NCBI GenBank assembly: GCA_039881145.1
Contig: JAYKKI010000052.1
Location: 11,043,001-11,107,000, forward strand
Reading direction: 5' to 3'
Source: Druceiella hillmani
Lineage: Eukaryota; Arthropoda; Insecta; Lepidoptera; Hepialidae
Length of the DNA stretch: 64,000 nt
Shown here: positions 47,206 to 58,029 of the stretch, piece by piece
Layout of the letters: every line of letters starts with the position of its first letter
Position numbering within the stretch: position 1 is the stretch's first letter
Program-made: the position numbers and the translations under genes
The notes under the pieces: generated by a model
The model's input: only the letters and a program-made list of their open reading frames with translations
Databases searched by the model: none
Told to the model about the DNA's origin: nothing

Positions 47206-47262
<57 letters not shown>
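47206..47262. repeat. (TA)n microsatellite
   Basis: Uninterrupted TA tract of about 56 bp adjacent to the minus-strand LINE remnant. Confidence 0.95.
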
Positions 47263-47264
<2 letters not shown>

Positions 47265-47348
47265 TATATTTGCTTCAAGTAAAACATAAATGTTCGCACA
47301 TAATGACATTTACTGATTACGTATTGATATAATCGAACGATAGTAAAC

Positions 47349-47455
47349 TATGTGTGTCACACTCCGTCGTTGCGTTTAAATTACATCATAAGAAAATGCC
47401 AATATGTGTGTCACACTATGTCATTGCGATTACTCCATAAGAAAATGCCAAATAA
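47349..47455. repeat. ~53-bp duplication, 2 units
   Basis: TATGTGTGTCACACT starts at about 47,350 and 47,404, each ending in CATAAGAAAATGCCAA; the second unit lacks about 3 bases. Confidence 0.8.
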
Positions 47456-48091
47456 ACATATTGATATCGCACTCTAAAGATGCGCAGAAATGTTGCGCGG
47501 AGAGGCTGTCTAATAGTTACACTTTTTTTAACGCTCTGAACTTCGTACGCTCTGAACTTTTGATTTTACTCCTTATGAAACTTCATACCGGGCGCTATAT
47601 ATGAAAATAGATTCTTAAGGAGTAAACTCCAAAAAGTTTGAGACTTATCGCTTGACTCCATTGCAAAGATATGGAAGGCTCAAAAGTGTACTGAGTCGAT
47701 TCCTGTAAAGGTATTACGAGACAGCGCTTGCTCGATTTGGTAGGATCACTACCAAACCTGTTTCTAAACTTACGTCGTAGAGATATACAAAAATTAATGA
47801 ACTTTGAGCTTTTAAAATCGTATACTAGCCTATTAGTAAAAATCGTATTTTATTTACTATTACTATTGTAGTATTTCAGTTCCTTTCGAAATATAAACGA
47901 GAAAGTAAGTTTTAAAGCTTCGAATGATAATAAAGAAAATCTCGACTACATTTCGCGTAATGCTTGGTATGTAAAAAAAACAATACTCTCATGGCATCTA
48001 TATCGTTTCCAATATTAGTACGTAATTACTTTCAGATTAAGTACTCCGAAGCTTGTTTTAAAAATTAAATTAAATTAATTTAAATATTTCC
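47456..48091. other. Unannotated AT-rich stretch
   Basis: Nothing recognised. Confidence 0.45.
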
Positions 48092-48132
48092 CTCGAGTTT
48101 AAGTGTGTGCACTATTGCACGAGAAACTCGAG
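48092..48132. repeat. Nested hairpin CTCGAGTTT / AAACTCGAG
   Basis: Outer 9-bp arms (48092-48100 and 48124-48132) enclose an inner GTGC-ACTATT-GCAC (48107-48120). The region to about 48,330 is less AT-rich than average. Function unknown. Confidence 0.6.
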
Positions 48133-48255
48133 AGCTGGCATTATCTACACGATACTAGGCCACCCCGACGTTGGTTATTATCCAATACAAGGGATGGCAT
48201 TATTACCTAGAAACGTTAGTGACACACGTTTTTATGAGACGATCTAAACGCCGAC

Positions 48256-48279
48256 TTTATGTCCATGTGTGGACATAAA
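48256..48279. repeat. Perfect hairpin, 10-bp arms and TGTG loop
   Basis: TTTATGTCCA, loop TGTG, TGGACATAAA. With no T-tract context for a eukaryotic terminator it is most likely incidental or part of a small element. Confidence 0.7.
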
Positions 48280-49599
48280 AACTAACGACATCCACTCGTG
48301 TACACGGACGCAGTTACCTCGGTTGCATCGGTTACGAGGAGTTATGTTTCAGGGACAGGGTTGTCACAAGTCCAATATTTAAACTATGGGGCCGGTATTT
48401 CAACATTATGCCTTTTTGGTTAAGGTAAGTGGCGTTATTAGGAAGTCATATATAGCTTATCTGATATACCTATTTCACTTTAGTCGCTGTTCTGTTTTAT
48501 TATGCATTAGCGACTCTCTTACGAATTATTGTACCTCAAGCTGTAAGGAATGCAACAATAAAAACCCATATAAATTCGTCTCATAATTTTTACTTGCTAC
48601 ACGATCGGAGAGACAAACAGACAAACAAATATTTCAAAAATCATTGTATTCTATTTTATAATTTTTTTATTACCCTTGGACTCCTTTTTTGCAAAAAATA
48701 TTAAATGTACAAGTTCATTTGCCTTTGATGTTACATGTAGGTGTAGCTTGTATATTATCCTACTTTGGTTATTATTTTTTCTTATGGGTTCATAGTTCTG
48801 ATAAATTTTCTTTTTTCGTTTACTTTTTCAGAAAGCCTTTCTTCTTTCATCCCTTCGCGTGGGCCTGTGTGGCTAGAGATTAGTTTGTTTTTGTTCTTCT
48901 GTAGGTAAACAAGTGAAGTAAATACAGAATTTGCAAATTTAATACCAAAAAAAGGAAACGACGAAATATCTTGATTTTTATGAAGTCACAGAATAATTCG
49001 TTTGTGTTGCGTAATGTAACTTATAATTACTGTATATATTTTAATGAGGATTGCGTTTGTTGTGAAAAGATGAAGGAGTCGTGTAATAATTATGAGTTTG
49101 CATGGTCCCCGTATTTCAGAAATTCATATGCATGGTCTTGTTCATTATGGATTTCTGTAATACGGGACAGTTGTTTTTCCTGCAGGACACTTATAGTAAA
49201 TTTACGTCTGACAACATTAGTCTCGGCATTACTTTCCATAATGTTGTTAAAGTTGTTATAGATATGAATATAAAGTGCGTCACAGAGGTCGATAATCATT
49301 AAATATGTAAAACACAACATCTGTTTGTTTACTTGTAACTTGAGTTCTATTGGATTTATTTTGATGTTGTTTTAACTATCGTGGAGAGTATTTATTTATT
49401 TATCAACTTTGCATAGTACATATGGCGGATTTATTGCTACATGAGCAATCTCTTTCATGCAATCATAACATTTGTATTGAAATTTAGTTGGTAGAGTGTA
49501 AGAGATTTTACAATAAAAATTATATATACCTGTAGTACATTAGACAAAGAAAAACAAAAATATACAAAAGTATAAGTAATACAAAATATTGACATGATT
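48280..49599. other. Unannotated AT-rich stretch
   Basis: Frames of 64-96 codons (48386-48586, 48689-48883, 48971-49261) are Phe/Tyr/Cys-rich without a recognised domain or context. Nothing else. Confidence 0.4.
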
Positions 49600-49875
49600 T
49601 GGAATGGAAAAGACAGGAAAGGACAAGGGCACAAAGAAGAGAAAGGTTTCAGGAGAGGCAGAATTTTTTCACTCGATCTTTGAAAATATTCAGGGATGTG
49701 ATTTTCCTGATATCAGGATCCAGATGATTCCAAATTTTTGCTGCTTGAGCAGTGAAGGATTTTTCGTAAGAGGTAGAGGAATATTTAGGAATAAGTAGGG
49801 TGAGTGAACTTTTTTTGAGGGCTTTACCAAAGGTATATTCGTATTAGTGAGGTGTGTGTTTGAAAGCGCATTAGC
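49600..49875 (-). pseudogene. LINE (CR1/Jockey-like) C-terminal remnant, minus strand
   Basis: On the minus strand, HLTNTNIPLVKPSKK is followed by a frameshift at a run of seven T (plus-strand about 49,811), then LTLLIPKYSSTSYEKSFTAQ, AAKIWNHLDPDIRKITSLN and IFKDRVKKF. This matches the terminal segment shared by CR1- and Jockey-type LINEs (SF-A-A-LWN-LP-DIR-I-SL-FK-RVKK). This is a different LINE group from the L1/R-like tails elsewhere in the window. Only the last ~80 residues remain. Confidence 0.75.
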
Positions 49876-50589
49876 AAGAAGTGCTAGAATTAGCGCGACG
49901 GCGAAAGCTGCACTGAGCAACGGGATAAGTCATTTTGTCAGACAGATGTTTAAATTCAAACGTCAATTGTGAAACTTGTGAACATCACAACGTATATGAC
50001 TATACTCATTTGGATACGAAACATTAAAAAATGAAAATTATGTATTCCGGAATATTTTTATGTCTTTGAAAATATAATTTTGAAGAAAGGTAATAAATTT
50101 CAATGGAAGTAAAACTTTTAAAGGACGGCTAACTTCACGTTATATTTTTATTCCATCAGGCATCAGTAATCGTAATATTGCTGCTATTTGCAGTAAAGCA
50201 TTTCATAAAGTTTCAATTCCACTCGTAAAGAACTTAATTGTTATGAATTAATAACTTCCAAATTTTGTATCAAAGTTAATAACTTTATTTCTAATTATTC
50301 TGAATCTTATTACTTATGTTATAATGGTGCGTTCAAATTTTTATTCCTGTTGGTGCTGTTGCTATAAAAACTGAATAAATAAAAGTATTAATAATTGAAA
50401 TGCAACTAGCCTAGCAAGTAACCAACATTTTCAACGAGCTTGGTTGGCAACCCTATACGCACCCTGGGGGAGCGGGATTTAGTTAGTCAATTTATTGTCA
50501 CTATTAACCGAGTATTGCGTAGTTCCACTCGGTGCGTAATTACTAGATGTTCGACGGGTATGTTTAAAGTAATATGGTTTGATAGGAGG

Positions 50590-50592
<3 letters not shown>
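49876..50592. other. Unannotated AT-rich stretch
   Basis: Nothing recognised; 49,876-49,950 may be a more upstream, unreadable part of the LINE remnant. Confidence 0.4.
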
Positions 50593-50671
<79 letters not shown>

Positions 50672-50680
50672 AATATATAT

Positions 50681-50726
<46 letters not shown>
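50593..50726. repeat. Long (TA)n compound microsatellite
   Basis: TA tract with single TATG, AAATA and ACACACATA interruptions, about 134 bp. Frames of up to 101 codons run through it on both strands as Tyr-Ile repeats and are artefacts. Confidence 0.95.
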
Positions 50727-50730
<4 letters not shown>

Positions 50731-50974
50731 AACAAAACGAAATAATTTTTTCAAGAGAGACACGAATCGTTCGTTGATGGAAAGTGTAGCTTCGTGCTGG
50801 ATGCGTTTTCCGGTCTCCGATTTCCACTTCAAAGAAGTTGTGATTGGTTTAAACTATATTAATGTGCACAGAACTTCCATTTAATATTTAATTTTACTCT
50901 TTAGAAATATAGAATATAGAAAATGTACTTCATTACTTAAACATAAATTAAAATGTACATATGGCGGTACATGC

Positions 50975-51226
50975 ACTTTCTCCCGAAACACAAACTCGCT
51001 CTCTGTACTTTCTCCTAAAACGCAAGCTCGCTCTCTGTACTTTCTCCCGAAACACAAGCTCGCTCTCTGTATTTTCTCCTAAAACGCAAGCTCGCTCTCT
51101 GTACTTTCTCCCGAAACACAAGTTCGCTCTCTGTACTTTCTCCTAAAACGCAAGCTCGCTCTCTTTTCCTTCTCCCGAAACGCAAACTCGTTCTCTCTCT
51201 GTCTCTATCTCTTTCTCTCTCGCTCA
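50975..51226. repeat. 32-bp minisatellite with 64-bp dimer, then CT-rich tract
   Basis: TTTCTCCCGAAACACAAGC alternates with TTTCTCCTAAAACGCAAGC, each followed by TCGCTCTCTGTAC. Spacing is 32 bp and the alternation makes a 64-bp dimer, repeated about three and a half times to 51,190. A CT-rich tail (CTCTCTCTCTGTCTCTATCT) follows to 51,226. Strong strand asymmetry (pyrimidine-rich plus strand). Open frames on both strands are products of the array. Confidence 0.9.
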
Positions 51227-51639
51227 TATACAAACGCATGCAATTTACTTCAGTTTTTAATTGAGATACCCGGTTATATTATTCCCGAGAAAACAAGTTA
51301 TGACATACTATTTAGCTTATAAAGGATGAGTGTGGATAACTTACCTGTTTTTAAAAATCGAACTTAATTTTTTTCTTAAGTATCCTAAATAATTGTTTTA
51401 AATAATATAGATAGACCCAGAGCATACGAGACGCCTCAAAATGTGATGTCTATTCGCGCGTCATCAACAACACTACAACATATGTTCGTGTATGGTATAA
51501 AGATATTTGTATCTCAAACTTTCTCGCACTCGGTAGAGAAATTAAAAGACAATTGTCTATTCATACGGGAGATTCTGTCCATCAAACCATAGATACAAAA
51601 TATTAAATAACAGATATTAAAGAACAGTTTCAGATTTCA
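51227..51639. other. Unannotated AT-rich stretch
   Basis: Nothing recognised. Confidence 0.4.
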
Positions 51640-51790
51640 ACTAGAATATTTATTTTTTTTATCAGAAATACGCTTTAAATATACTCGGTTTCATGTAAAC
51701 AATAACTTCTATGAATAATAGACACGTCCTTCGTCATAACTTGTGCAGTTGTTCCTTGTATATATTTACTCTCATTCAACCGATCTTTAT
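51640..51790 (+). repeat. Diverged copy of the 229-bp repeat at 58.0-58.6 kb
   Basis: ATCAGAAATACGCTTTAAAT, ACTCGGTTTCATG, ACTTCTATGAATAATAGACA and CGTCCTTCGTCATAACTTG align in order with 58,303-58,390 (CCAGAAATATGCTTTAAAT, ATCGAGTTTGATG, ACCTCTATGAATAATACATA). A dispersed family, single here, tandem there. Confidence 0.7.
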
Positions 51791-52238
51791 AGTTTTTTTA
51801 ACAACAAGCCGTTGTGAAATTCTTCATCGAGTATGAAGCAAAAAACTTTAGATTTGTTAGAGCAGAACTCAAATTATAAAGGTATAATTATTTGTTGTTA
51901 TTTTAATTAAACAAGGCAGACAATAACTGGAAAGTTAGTTGTAATAATGAATAGTGATCCTTAGTGACGTCGAAATTCGAATTAATTTGTGTTATTAATG
52001 CCTATTTTATACGAGAATTATATAAGTAAGACTTTTTATTTTGGAGTCAGCAAAAATAATATTAGAGATGTATTCGTTTGATATATTTTGTGAAGTGAAT
52101 ATTCCTTTAGGCGCGTTGACCGATTTTTGGTAGGGGGCAATCTTATGGCTTCGCGTCACAAACATGCTAATGTCAACAGTATATCTGTAGCTATGACGTG
52201 TTGCGCTTGGCCAGCAGTGAAAGTGTCTGGTTCATTAT
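51791..52238. other. Unannotated AT-rich stretch
   Basis: Nothing recognised. Confidence 0.4.
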
Positions 52239-52243
52239 GTATG

Positions 52244-52289
<46 letters not shown>
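52239..52289. repeat. (TATG)n-(TA)n microsatellite
   Basis: Short TATG run then TA tract. Confidence 0.95.
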
Positions 52290-52290
<1 letters not shown>

Positions 52291-52914
52291 CTATAAGGAT
52301 AACGTGTTGTGCAACATTAGAGCTGCGTATAATACCTATACAAGTAAAGTTCAATTAACTACGTAGAAATTTCAATGAGTCTATACTGTGCATTGTTTAA
52401 ATAATGTTTTTGTTTGTTTATTATTTTAATTGTTAATTGTACGATCACTGTATAGTACAACAGTGAGTACTAAATATGTTTATATTTTTATATAGAAATA
52501 TGAATAAATAGTTTAAGTTTTTACTTCTCTCGGCAGTCTCCATGACTGCCTATGTTTTTTTTTATTACTGTTATCGTGCTTAAGCGTAATATTTAATAGT
52601 ATGTATATACTCTTATTATAAACATGTTAAAATATATCATCATAAGGACATCTTAAAATTATTTACTGCCGAAATTTTTTTATAAAATCTATGCAGTACT
52701 TCTTAAATTATGAATTAACAGTGATAACAGATAGACTAAGGATGAAATTTTGTATTCACATATTTTCTCGAAATTTATATATAAAATCCTTATTGAATAC
52801 GTACAAAATCGATGTTCAGAGGCCAAGTAATACCTCGGCTGGCAGATTTGCAAAACAAATATTACATTTAAGGATTTGTGTCTTGTCCTAGTACTTTCGT
52901 GAAAAGAAATATTT
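52290..52914. other. Unannotated AT-rich stretch
   Basis: Nothing recognised; 66-codon frame at 52691-52891 has no domain. Confidence 0.4.
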
Positions 52915-53160
52915 TACAGATCGAACCGACACGTGGCAAATCTCATTTGCAAATACGAAACCTGTGGCTTTTCCGAACGGGGTGGCTGCATTTTTTTGTT
53001 TCTTCGAGTCGGCATACAGAGGTGGTAATATTAAGCCGGACGATCTAGACCTCGCCTTACCGTGGCTAAGTTTAAATAAATATTTGCAGGCGGCTGCGAT
53101 TTCAACTTTGCAAACACGAAACCATCTGCGCCTTTAACGAGATGCAAATATTTTTTTTTC
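52915..53160. other. Unique island of balanced composition
   Basis: Includes GAACCGACACGTGGCAAATC, CGAACGGGGTGGCTGC and AGGCGGCTGCGATTTC. The phrase TTTGCAAATACGAAACC recurs in altered form as TTTGCAAACACGAAACC about 150 bp later, and TGCAAATATTT near the end resembles an octamer-type motif. No protein frame. Possibly regulatory, unproven. Confidence 0.35.
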
Positions 53161-53359
53161 TGTTCCATTTTACATCGGGTTGGTTATCTTAGAAGGAAAC
53201 CGTAATTGGTAAGTAAGCAATTATTATTTTTAAGCAATTTATTGTTATTTATTTATTATTATGTCATTATAAACCCCAACTTATAAGATTAACAAGCAAT
53301 CAATTACAGAGTTAAGATATTGCGTGGCTTAAACTGGCATAATATGGATATAACGAGGC

Positions 53360-53446
53360 ATAAACTTTGTAGCCTTTTTTAAGCATATTGCGAGTACATA
53401 GGAATGTGACATTTGGCATAGTTAAGTTATATTGGGGAAGGAGTGG

Positions 53447-53523
<77 letters not shown>

Positions 53524-53617
53524 TTTGTATCCTTAAGCATGTTACGAACGCAGAGGAATGTGACATTTGGCTTAGTTAAATTATATATGGGGAAGGAGTC
53601 CAGAAAGGAAAAAATTA

Positions 53618-53666
<49 letters not shown>
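53360..53666 (+). repeat. ~155-bp unit ending in (TA)n, two tandem copies
   Basis: Each copy runs from AACTTTGTAGCC or ATTTTGTATCC through TTAAGCAT, GGAATGTGACATTTGGC, TAGTTAA and GGGGAAGGAGT to AAAATTATATA and then a (TA)n tract (53,453-53,520 and 53,615-53,666). A third diverged copy without the tract lies at 57,184-57,262. The (TA)n is thus part of a repeat unit rather than an independent microsatellite, and could be the tail of a retroposon. Confidence 0.75.
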
Positions 53667-53668
<2 letters not shown>

Positions 53669-54272
53669 CGTGGCGCTATACGCTCAACGGTCTATTCTGA
53701 AACGCATTTCGACCATAACTTCGACTTTTTAAATATAAAGTTGATTTCTCTTCGCGTGGACTGGACTTGAAGTAATAAAGACAGTATTTTGAGTTGTTTC
53801 TGGCGACATACAAATTTTAGAAGCGTTTATTTGTAACTCTGAGTGGAATGAAAACCAATTGTTTTGATTATCATGCCAGAATACTGGAAAACACTTCTTT
53901 GAAGTGATGTAACTTGAAAATACGAATTATTAGCTTTTCCTTGCGGCATATTTTACGTAGCGTTATACGCTCAACGGTCTATTTTAAGACGTGTTTCGAC
54001 CATAACTTCGCCTTTTTAAATATATAGTTTTTGTCTGTTCAAAGTGTATATCATGAATTTGTGTCCTCTTCGAGTGGACTGGACTTGCAATAATGAAAAT
54101 AGTATTTTGTTGTTTGTGGTGACATACAAACTTTGGAAGCGTTGATTTGTCACTCTGGGTGGAATGAAAATCAATTATTTTTATTATCGTGACAGTTATT
54201 GGACAAAAAATCTTTGAAGTGATATAACTTGAAAATATGAATTACTAGCTTTTCCTCGCAGTATCGTTTGCA
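53667..54272 (+). repeat. ~290-310 bp tandem duplication, 2 units
   Basis: Starts GCTATACGCTCAACGGTCTA (about 53,675) and GTTATACGCTCAACGGTCTA (about 53,961). Both continue TTTCGACCATAACTTCG, TGGACTGGACTTG, GACATACAAA, GGAATGAAAA and TTTGAAGTGAT to GCTTTTCCT. The second has an extra ~25 bp after ATATAGTTTT. About 80-85% similar by eye. Confidence 0.8.
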
Positions 54273-54502
54273 TGGATTTTTCAATAAAACGACAGGATTT
54301 GTCTACTCAATGACACTATCGTAACATTTTTCTGTAAATGGTATTAAATCTTTGATATACACATTTGTGCCATATATTGTAGTACTAAAAAGTTATCTAA
54401 CAAAATACCGAGTTTCATACTCTATGAATAAGTCAAACAAGGCTATTTCTCTGATTAGAAGTGACCGATATGTTAGTTTCAATCGCTATACTATGTCCTT
54501 GT
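54273..54502. other. Spacer
   Basis: Nothing recognised. Confidence 0.4.
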
Positions 54503-54768
54503 AAAGAAGATTTTTATGAAAATTTGTCTGTAAAAAATATCCAAACGTTCTTTTCGTCTTTTTAATATTCCACATTTGCGAAACCACAAATAACAGGTAG
54601 CCTATATGTTACTCCGTTATATAAAATATTGCAAAGAAGATTTTTTATGAAAATTTGTCTGCAAAAAATATCCAAACGTTCTTTTCGTCCTTTTAATATT
54701 CCACATTTGCGAAACCGAGAATAACAGATAGCCTATATGTTACTCCGTTATATAAAATATTACAAAGT
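54503..54768 (+). repeat. 130-bp tandem duplication, 2 units
   Basis: AAAGAAGATTTTTATGAAAA at 54503 and 54633; the units share AATATCCAAACGTTC, TTCCACATTTGCGAAACC and TACTCCGTTATATAAAAT. The right edge runs into GTTATTAGATAACAAACA, a phrase also found in the inverted-repeat cluster at 1-472. Confidence 0.85.
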
Positions 54769-54923
54769 TATTAGATAACAAACATAAAGCTTTCGCAATT
54801 ACATAATTGGTGGTACGCAATAGTGGTATCATAGTAACCCCAAGTAACCACAAGATACAAAATTAAACCAAAAATATTTGTCGATTGTCAAAGGAATCAT
54901 TTTGAATGTATTCAGATACGGAT

Positions 54924-54967
54924 CATATGGGGGAAAATAGACACAAATCACTGTCTTTCCCCATATG
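54924..54967. repeat. Imperfect hairpin CATATGGGGG / CCCCATATG
   Basis: Arms CATATGGGGGAAA with GACA and TGTC with TTTCCCCATATG flank an 8-nt loop; one bulge of about 4 nt. Confidence 0.65.
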
Positions 54968-55096
54968 TGATAAATAAATAAATATGTCAAATTTAAACTT
55001 TTTATACATCAGTTCTGCAGCTGAATACATTTAACTCGATCATACATATATTTTGAATGAAATCAGCTGCAAATATTATGTATGTAGAAGTAAAAT

Positions 55097-55099
<3 letters not shown>

Positions 55100-55142
<43 letters not shown>
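55100..55142. repeat. (TA)n-(CA)n microsatellite
   Basis: TA tract followed by a short ACACACAC run. Confidence 0.95.
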
Positions 55143-55144
<2 letters not shown>

Positions 55145-55329
55145 GTATATTTACACCAGAATAATTTTTTTGGGTATAAGGTTAATTTGTATCCTGACAT
55201 TCCTATACTAAAATAATATTCTACATAAATAGATCGTTAAATGTATATAAATTTTAATGGAATACATTAAATTATAAAACATATCATGTTGATGTACTAT
55301 TCCAAATAATAAATATATAAAATTGCAAA
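55143..55329. other. Spacer
   Basis: CTGGTATATTTACACCAG (55,142-55,159) is a near-perfect short palindrome. Nothing else. Confidence 0.4.
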
Positions 55330-55965
55330 AATCAATCATTCATTCCAAATTTATGATAATCATCGTCAATAACAGAAGAAATAATAATAACTACAAATAC
55401 AGAATAGTGTACACAATAAAAATAAAATAAAACTGCGAGATTTGACCTCAGAAAATGGGAAAAGAATTGAAAATTTCAAATGGATTTTAAAAGAAAAAGA
55501 AAATATAACGTCACATGGTTCCAAAGTTACATACGTTGCCCATGTCTCTCTATAAATCACTATCTCTGTTTCAATATCATAGATAATGTTTTGTGGCGAT
55601 CATAAATAATGGTTCTGATATCGAGCAAATTATAAATTTATAAAATCACAAAAATCAATCATTCATTCAAAATTCATAATAATCATTGTCAGTAACAAAA
55701 TAAATATTAATAATATATAACAATAATAAAAACTACAAATACAGAATAGTGACAATAATAAAAATAAAATAATACTGCGAGATTTGACCTCAAAAAATGG
55801 GAAAACAATTGAAAATTTCAAATGGATTTTAAAAGAAAAAGAAAATATAACGTCACATGGTTCCAAAGTTGCATACGTTGCCCATGTCCCTCTATAAATC
55901 ACTATCTCTGTATCAATGTCAGAGACAATGTTTTGTGGGGATCACAAATAATGGTTCTGGTATCG
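55330..55965. repeat. ~323-bp tandem duplication, 2 units
   Basis: ATCAATCATTCATTC starts at 55,331 and 55,654. Both units hold AACTACAAATACAGAATAGT, ACTGCGAGATTTGACCTCA, AACGTCACATGGTTCCAAAG, GTTGCCCATGTC and ATAATGGTTCTG. The minus strand keeps a 64-79 codon frame in both copies with similar peptides, but it is Phe/Ser-rich without a domain and is explained by duplication. Confidence 0.85.
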
Positions 55966-56130
55966 AGTAAAAAAACAAAAAAAAGAGCTCTTGTTTGACT
56001 GTTAGTATATTTATTTGCTTTTTTTTATTTTAATGCGATGAACACTTTCCTTTGTCCTGGTCGAAATACACTAATTAGTCAAGCGAATTCAATCATTTTA
56101 AGAACTTCTGCGATAAGTTAATTTTAATAT
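55966..56130. other. Spacer
   Basis: Nothing recognised. Confidence 0.4.
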
Positions 56131-56416
56131 AAGTTAATTTTATTCGGTCAAGAGTACTTTGAAATGTAAACTTGGATTTACTTCTGATATAAGTTAATTT
56201 TATCCGGTCAAGGGTACTTTGAGATGTAAACTTGGATTTACTTCTGATATAAGTTAATTTTATCCGGTCAAGGGTACTTTGAGATGTAAACTTGGATTTA
56301 CTTCTGATATAAGTTAATTTTATCCGGTCGAGGGTACTTTGAGATGTAAACTTGGATTTACTTTTATACGAGTTAATTTTATGCGGTCAAGAGTACTTTA
56401 ATATGTAAACTTGAAT
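56131..56416. repeat. 60-bp minisatellite, 5 units
   Basis: AAGTTAATTTTATCCGGTCA begins units at 56131, 56191, 56251 and 56311 with an exact 60-bp period. The fifth, about 56,369, is diverged and the first carries TATTCGGTCA. The middle three are virtually identical. Confidence 0.9.
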
Positions 56417-57183
56417 GTTTTCACGGATTGGATGGAATATGTTTTATTTTTTCCCCTTTAATTTAGCATCCTTATATACTAAATCATAAAGAGAATAAGA
56501 ATGACCTTAAAAAGATATTTCGTTATTTTAATTAATAAGATAAATCAGCTCTACACATAAAGCTAACATACATGATATAAAACAAAAAAAATGTCACATT
56601 TCAATAAAATGCCTTTTTTAATTTATTAAAATTAAATCAATTTATAAACAAAATTTGAAGTAAATAATATTTGTTGTGTCAATAATTTTGGGTGTGTGAC
56701 GTAGTATACTGATTAAAAATGAGAGATTTTTTATAAATTCAAGAATACGGAAAATTATTACAATTAAGAGACTAATTCCGTGAGGATCCCGGATGGGTAG
56801 GCAACCTTGTTAATTACAAAGAATAATTTTGTGGCATTAACCAAAAACAGCTATAAAGAAAATTAGGATTTAAAAGCTAAAATAATAACATTTTAATGAA
56901 ATGAAAACTCCCGACAACAAATAACAATGCTATTGTCAAAATATACATTGTTCTAAGCTTTAATACGTAATTGCATTTGTACATACAACTACTGATGCGC
57001 TAGCAAACAGGGATTATTAACTCGTTACCGCTTAACAACGTTTGCACATTAAGTAACATAAACGTATTTAGTTATTTGAGTGGTCAACGATGCGGACGGT
57101 TTAGGCATTTGAAACTTATGTTTGGTGGAAAAACTATAGGTAAAAATCGGAAAAAGAATCTATAATTTACTACGTGAAGAGAA
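56417..57183. other. Unannotated AT-rich stretch
   Basis: Nothing recognised. Confidence 0.45.
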
Positions 57184-57262
57184 AACTTTGTACCCATTTT
57201 CAAGCATATTGCGAGCACAGATGAGTGCGACATTTGGCATAGTTAAGTTTTATTTTGATTAG
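57184..57262 (+). repeat. Dispersed copy of the 53.4-kb (TA)n-tailed repeat
   Basis: AACTTTGTACCCATTTTCAA, GCATATTGCGAGCACAG and GACATTTGGCATAGTTAAG match 53,363-53,430. After this the similarity fades; there is no TA tract. Confidence 0.7.
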
Positions 57263-58029
57263 TGCAGAAGGAAAAGATAATATGTGTTACAAGTACATTA
57301 AATTATATATTACAAATACATTAAATGATTCATTGTTTACATTCGCCGTGTCAATTTCAAACACATAATATTCGGTGCTCAAACAGTAGCACAGAATAGA
57401 GATAGTCGCCAAAGAATTTTAAATTCTCAGATTGAATAGTTTCGAGGTGTGAATTTTGTTTGATTTAAAATGTTCCTTTTTCAATATTCTATGAAGTATA
57501 TGTCAAGGCAAAAAAGCGTTTATTTTGTATATTGTGTAATAGATAACTGTGTTTTATATATTAATGAAATACGTTTTATATGCTTAATATACATCTGTTG
57601 CAAAAGGAAAAATCTGTCAGCTTACTTAAAATGCACCAGTAGTAAAAGGAAAATTTTGTAGATTTTACTTCAAAAAAATTATGTGCAATGATTATAGAGG
57701 TTATACTCTTTGATAAAAGAACCTGAGTAACGTTCAAACTGAAAAAATTTAATGAATTACGGTCGAATTTCGACCACTAGATGATCACTAATTATAATAA
57801 ACACATAACATTTAAATAGGCACTTACAAAGACACTGGCAAAGTTAAAGACACTGACAAAAACCATATTAAGTCACTTTAAAGAATTGCGGAAGTTTGTC
57901 CATGGCAGATGTCACTTTCAAAAGTAACAAAGAACGTATCTATTATGTACCCAGTCTAAGGATCAGATTTAAAAGAAAATTTTAAGAAACTTTAGGAATA
58001 TTCTCAGTAGTTTCTGAAAAAAAAACTTT
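57263..58029. other. Unannotated AT-rich stretch
   Basis: A 63-codon Cys-containing frame at 57470-57661 has no recognised domain. 57,950-58,060 may be a very eroded extra unit of the following repeat. Confidence 0.4.

Noticed and set aside
48256..48279. Rho-independent-style terminator hairpin
   Set aside because: Bacterial terminator logic does not apply to this eukaryotic DNA, and no transcription unit ends there.
50579..50884. 79-101 codon frames rich in Tyr-Ile
   Set aside because: Translation of a (TA)n microsatellite.
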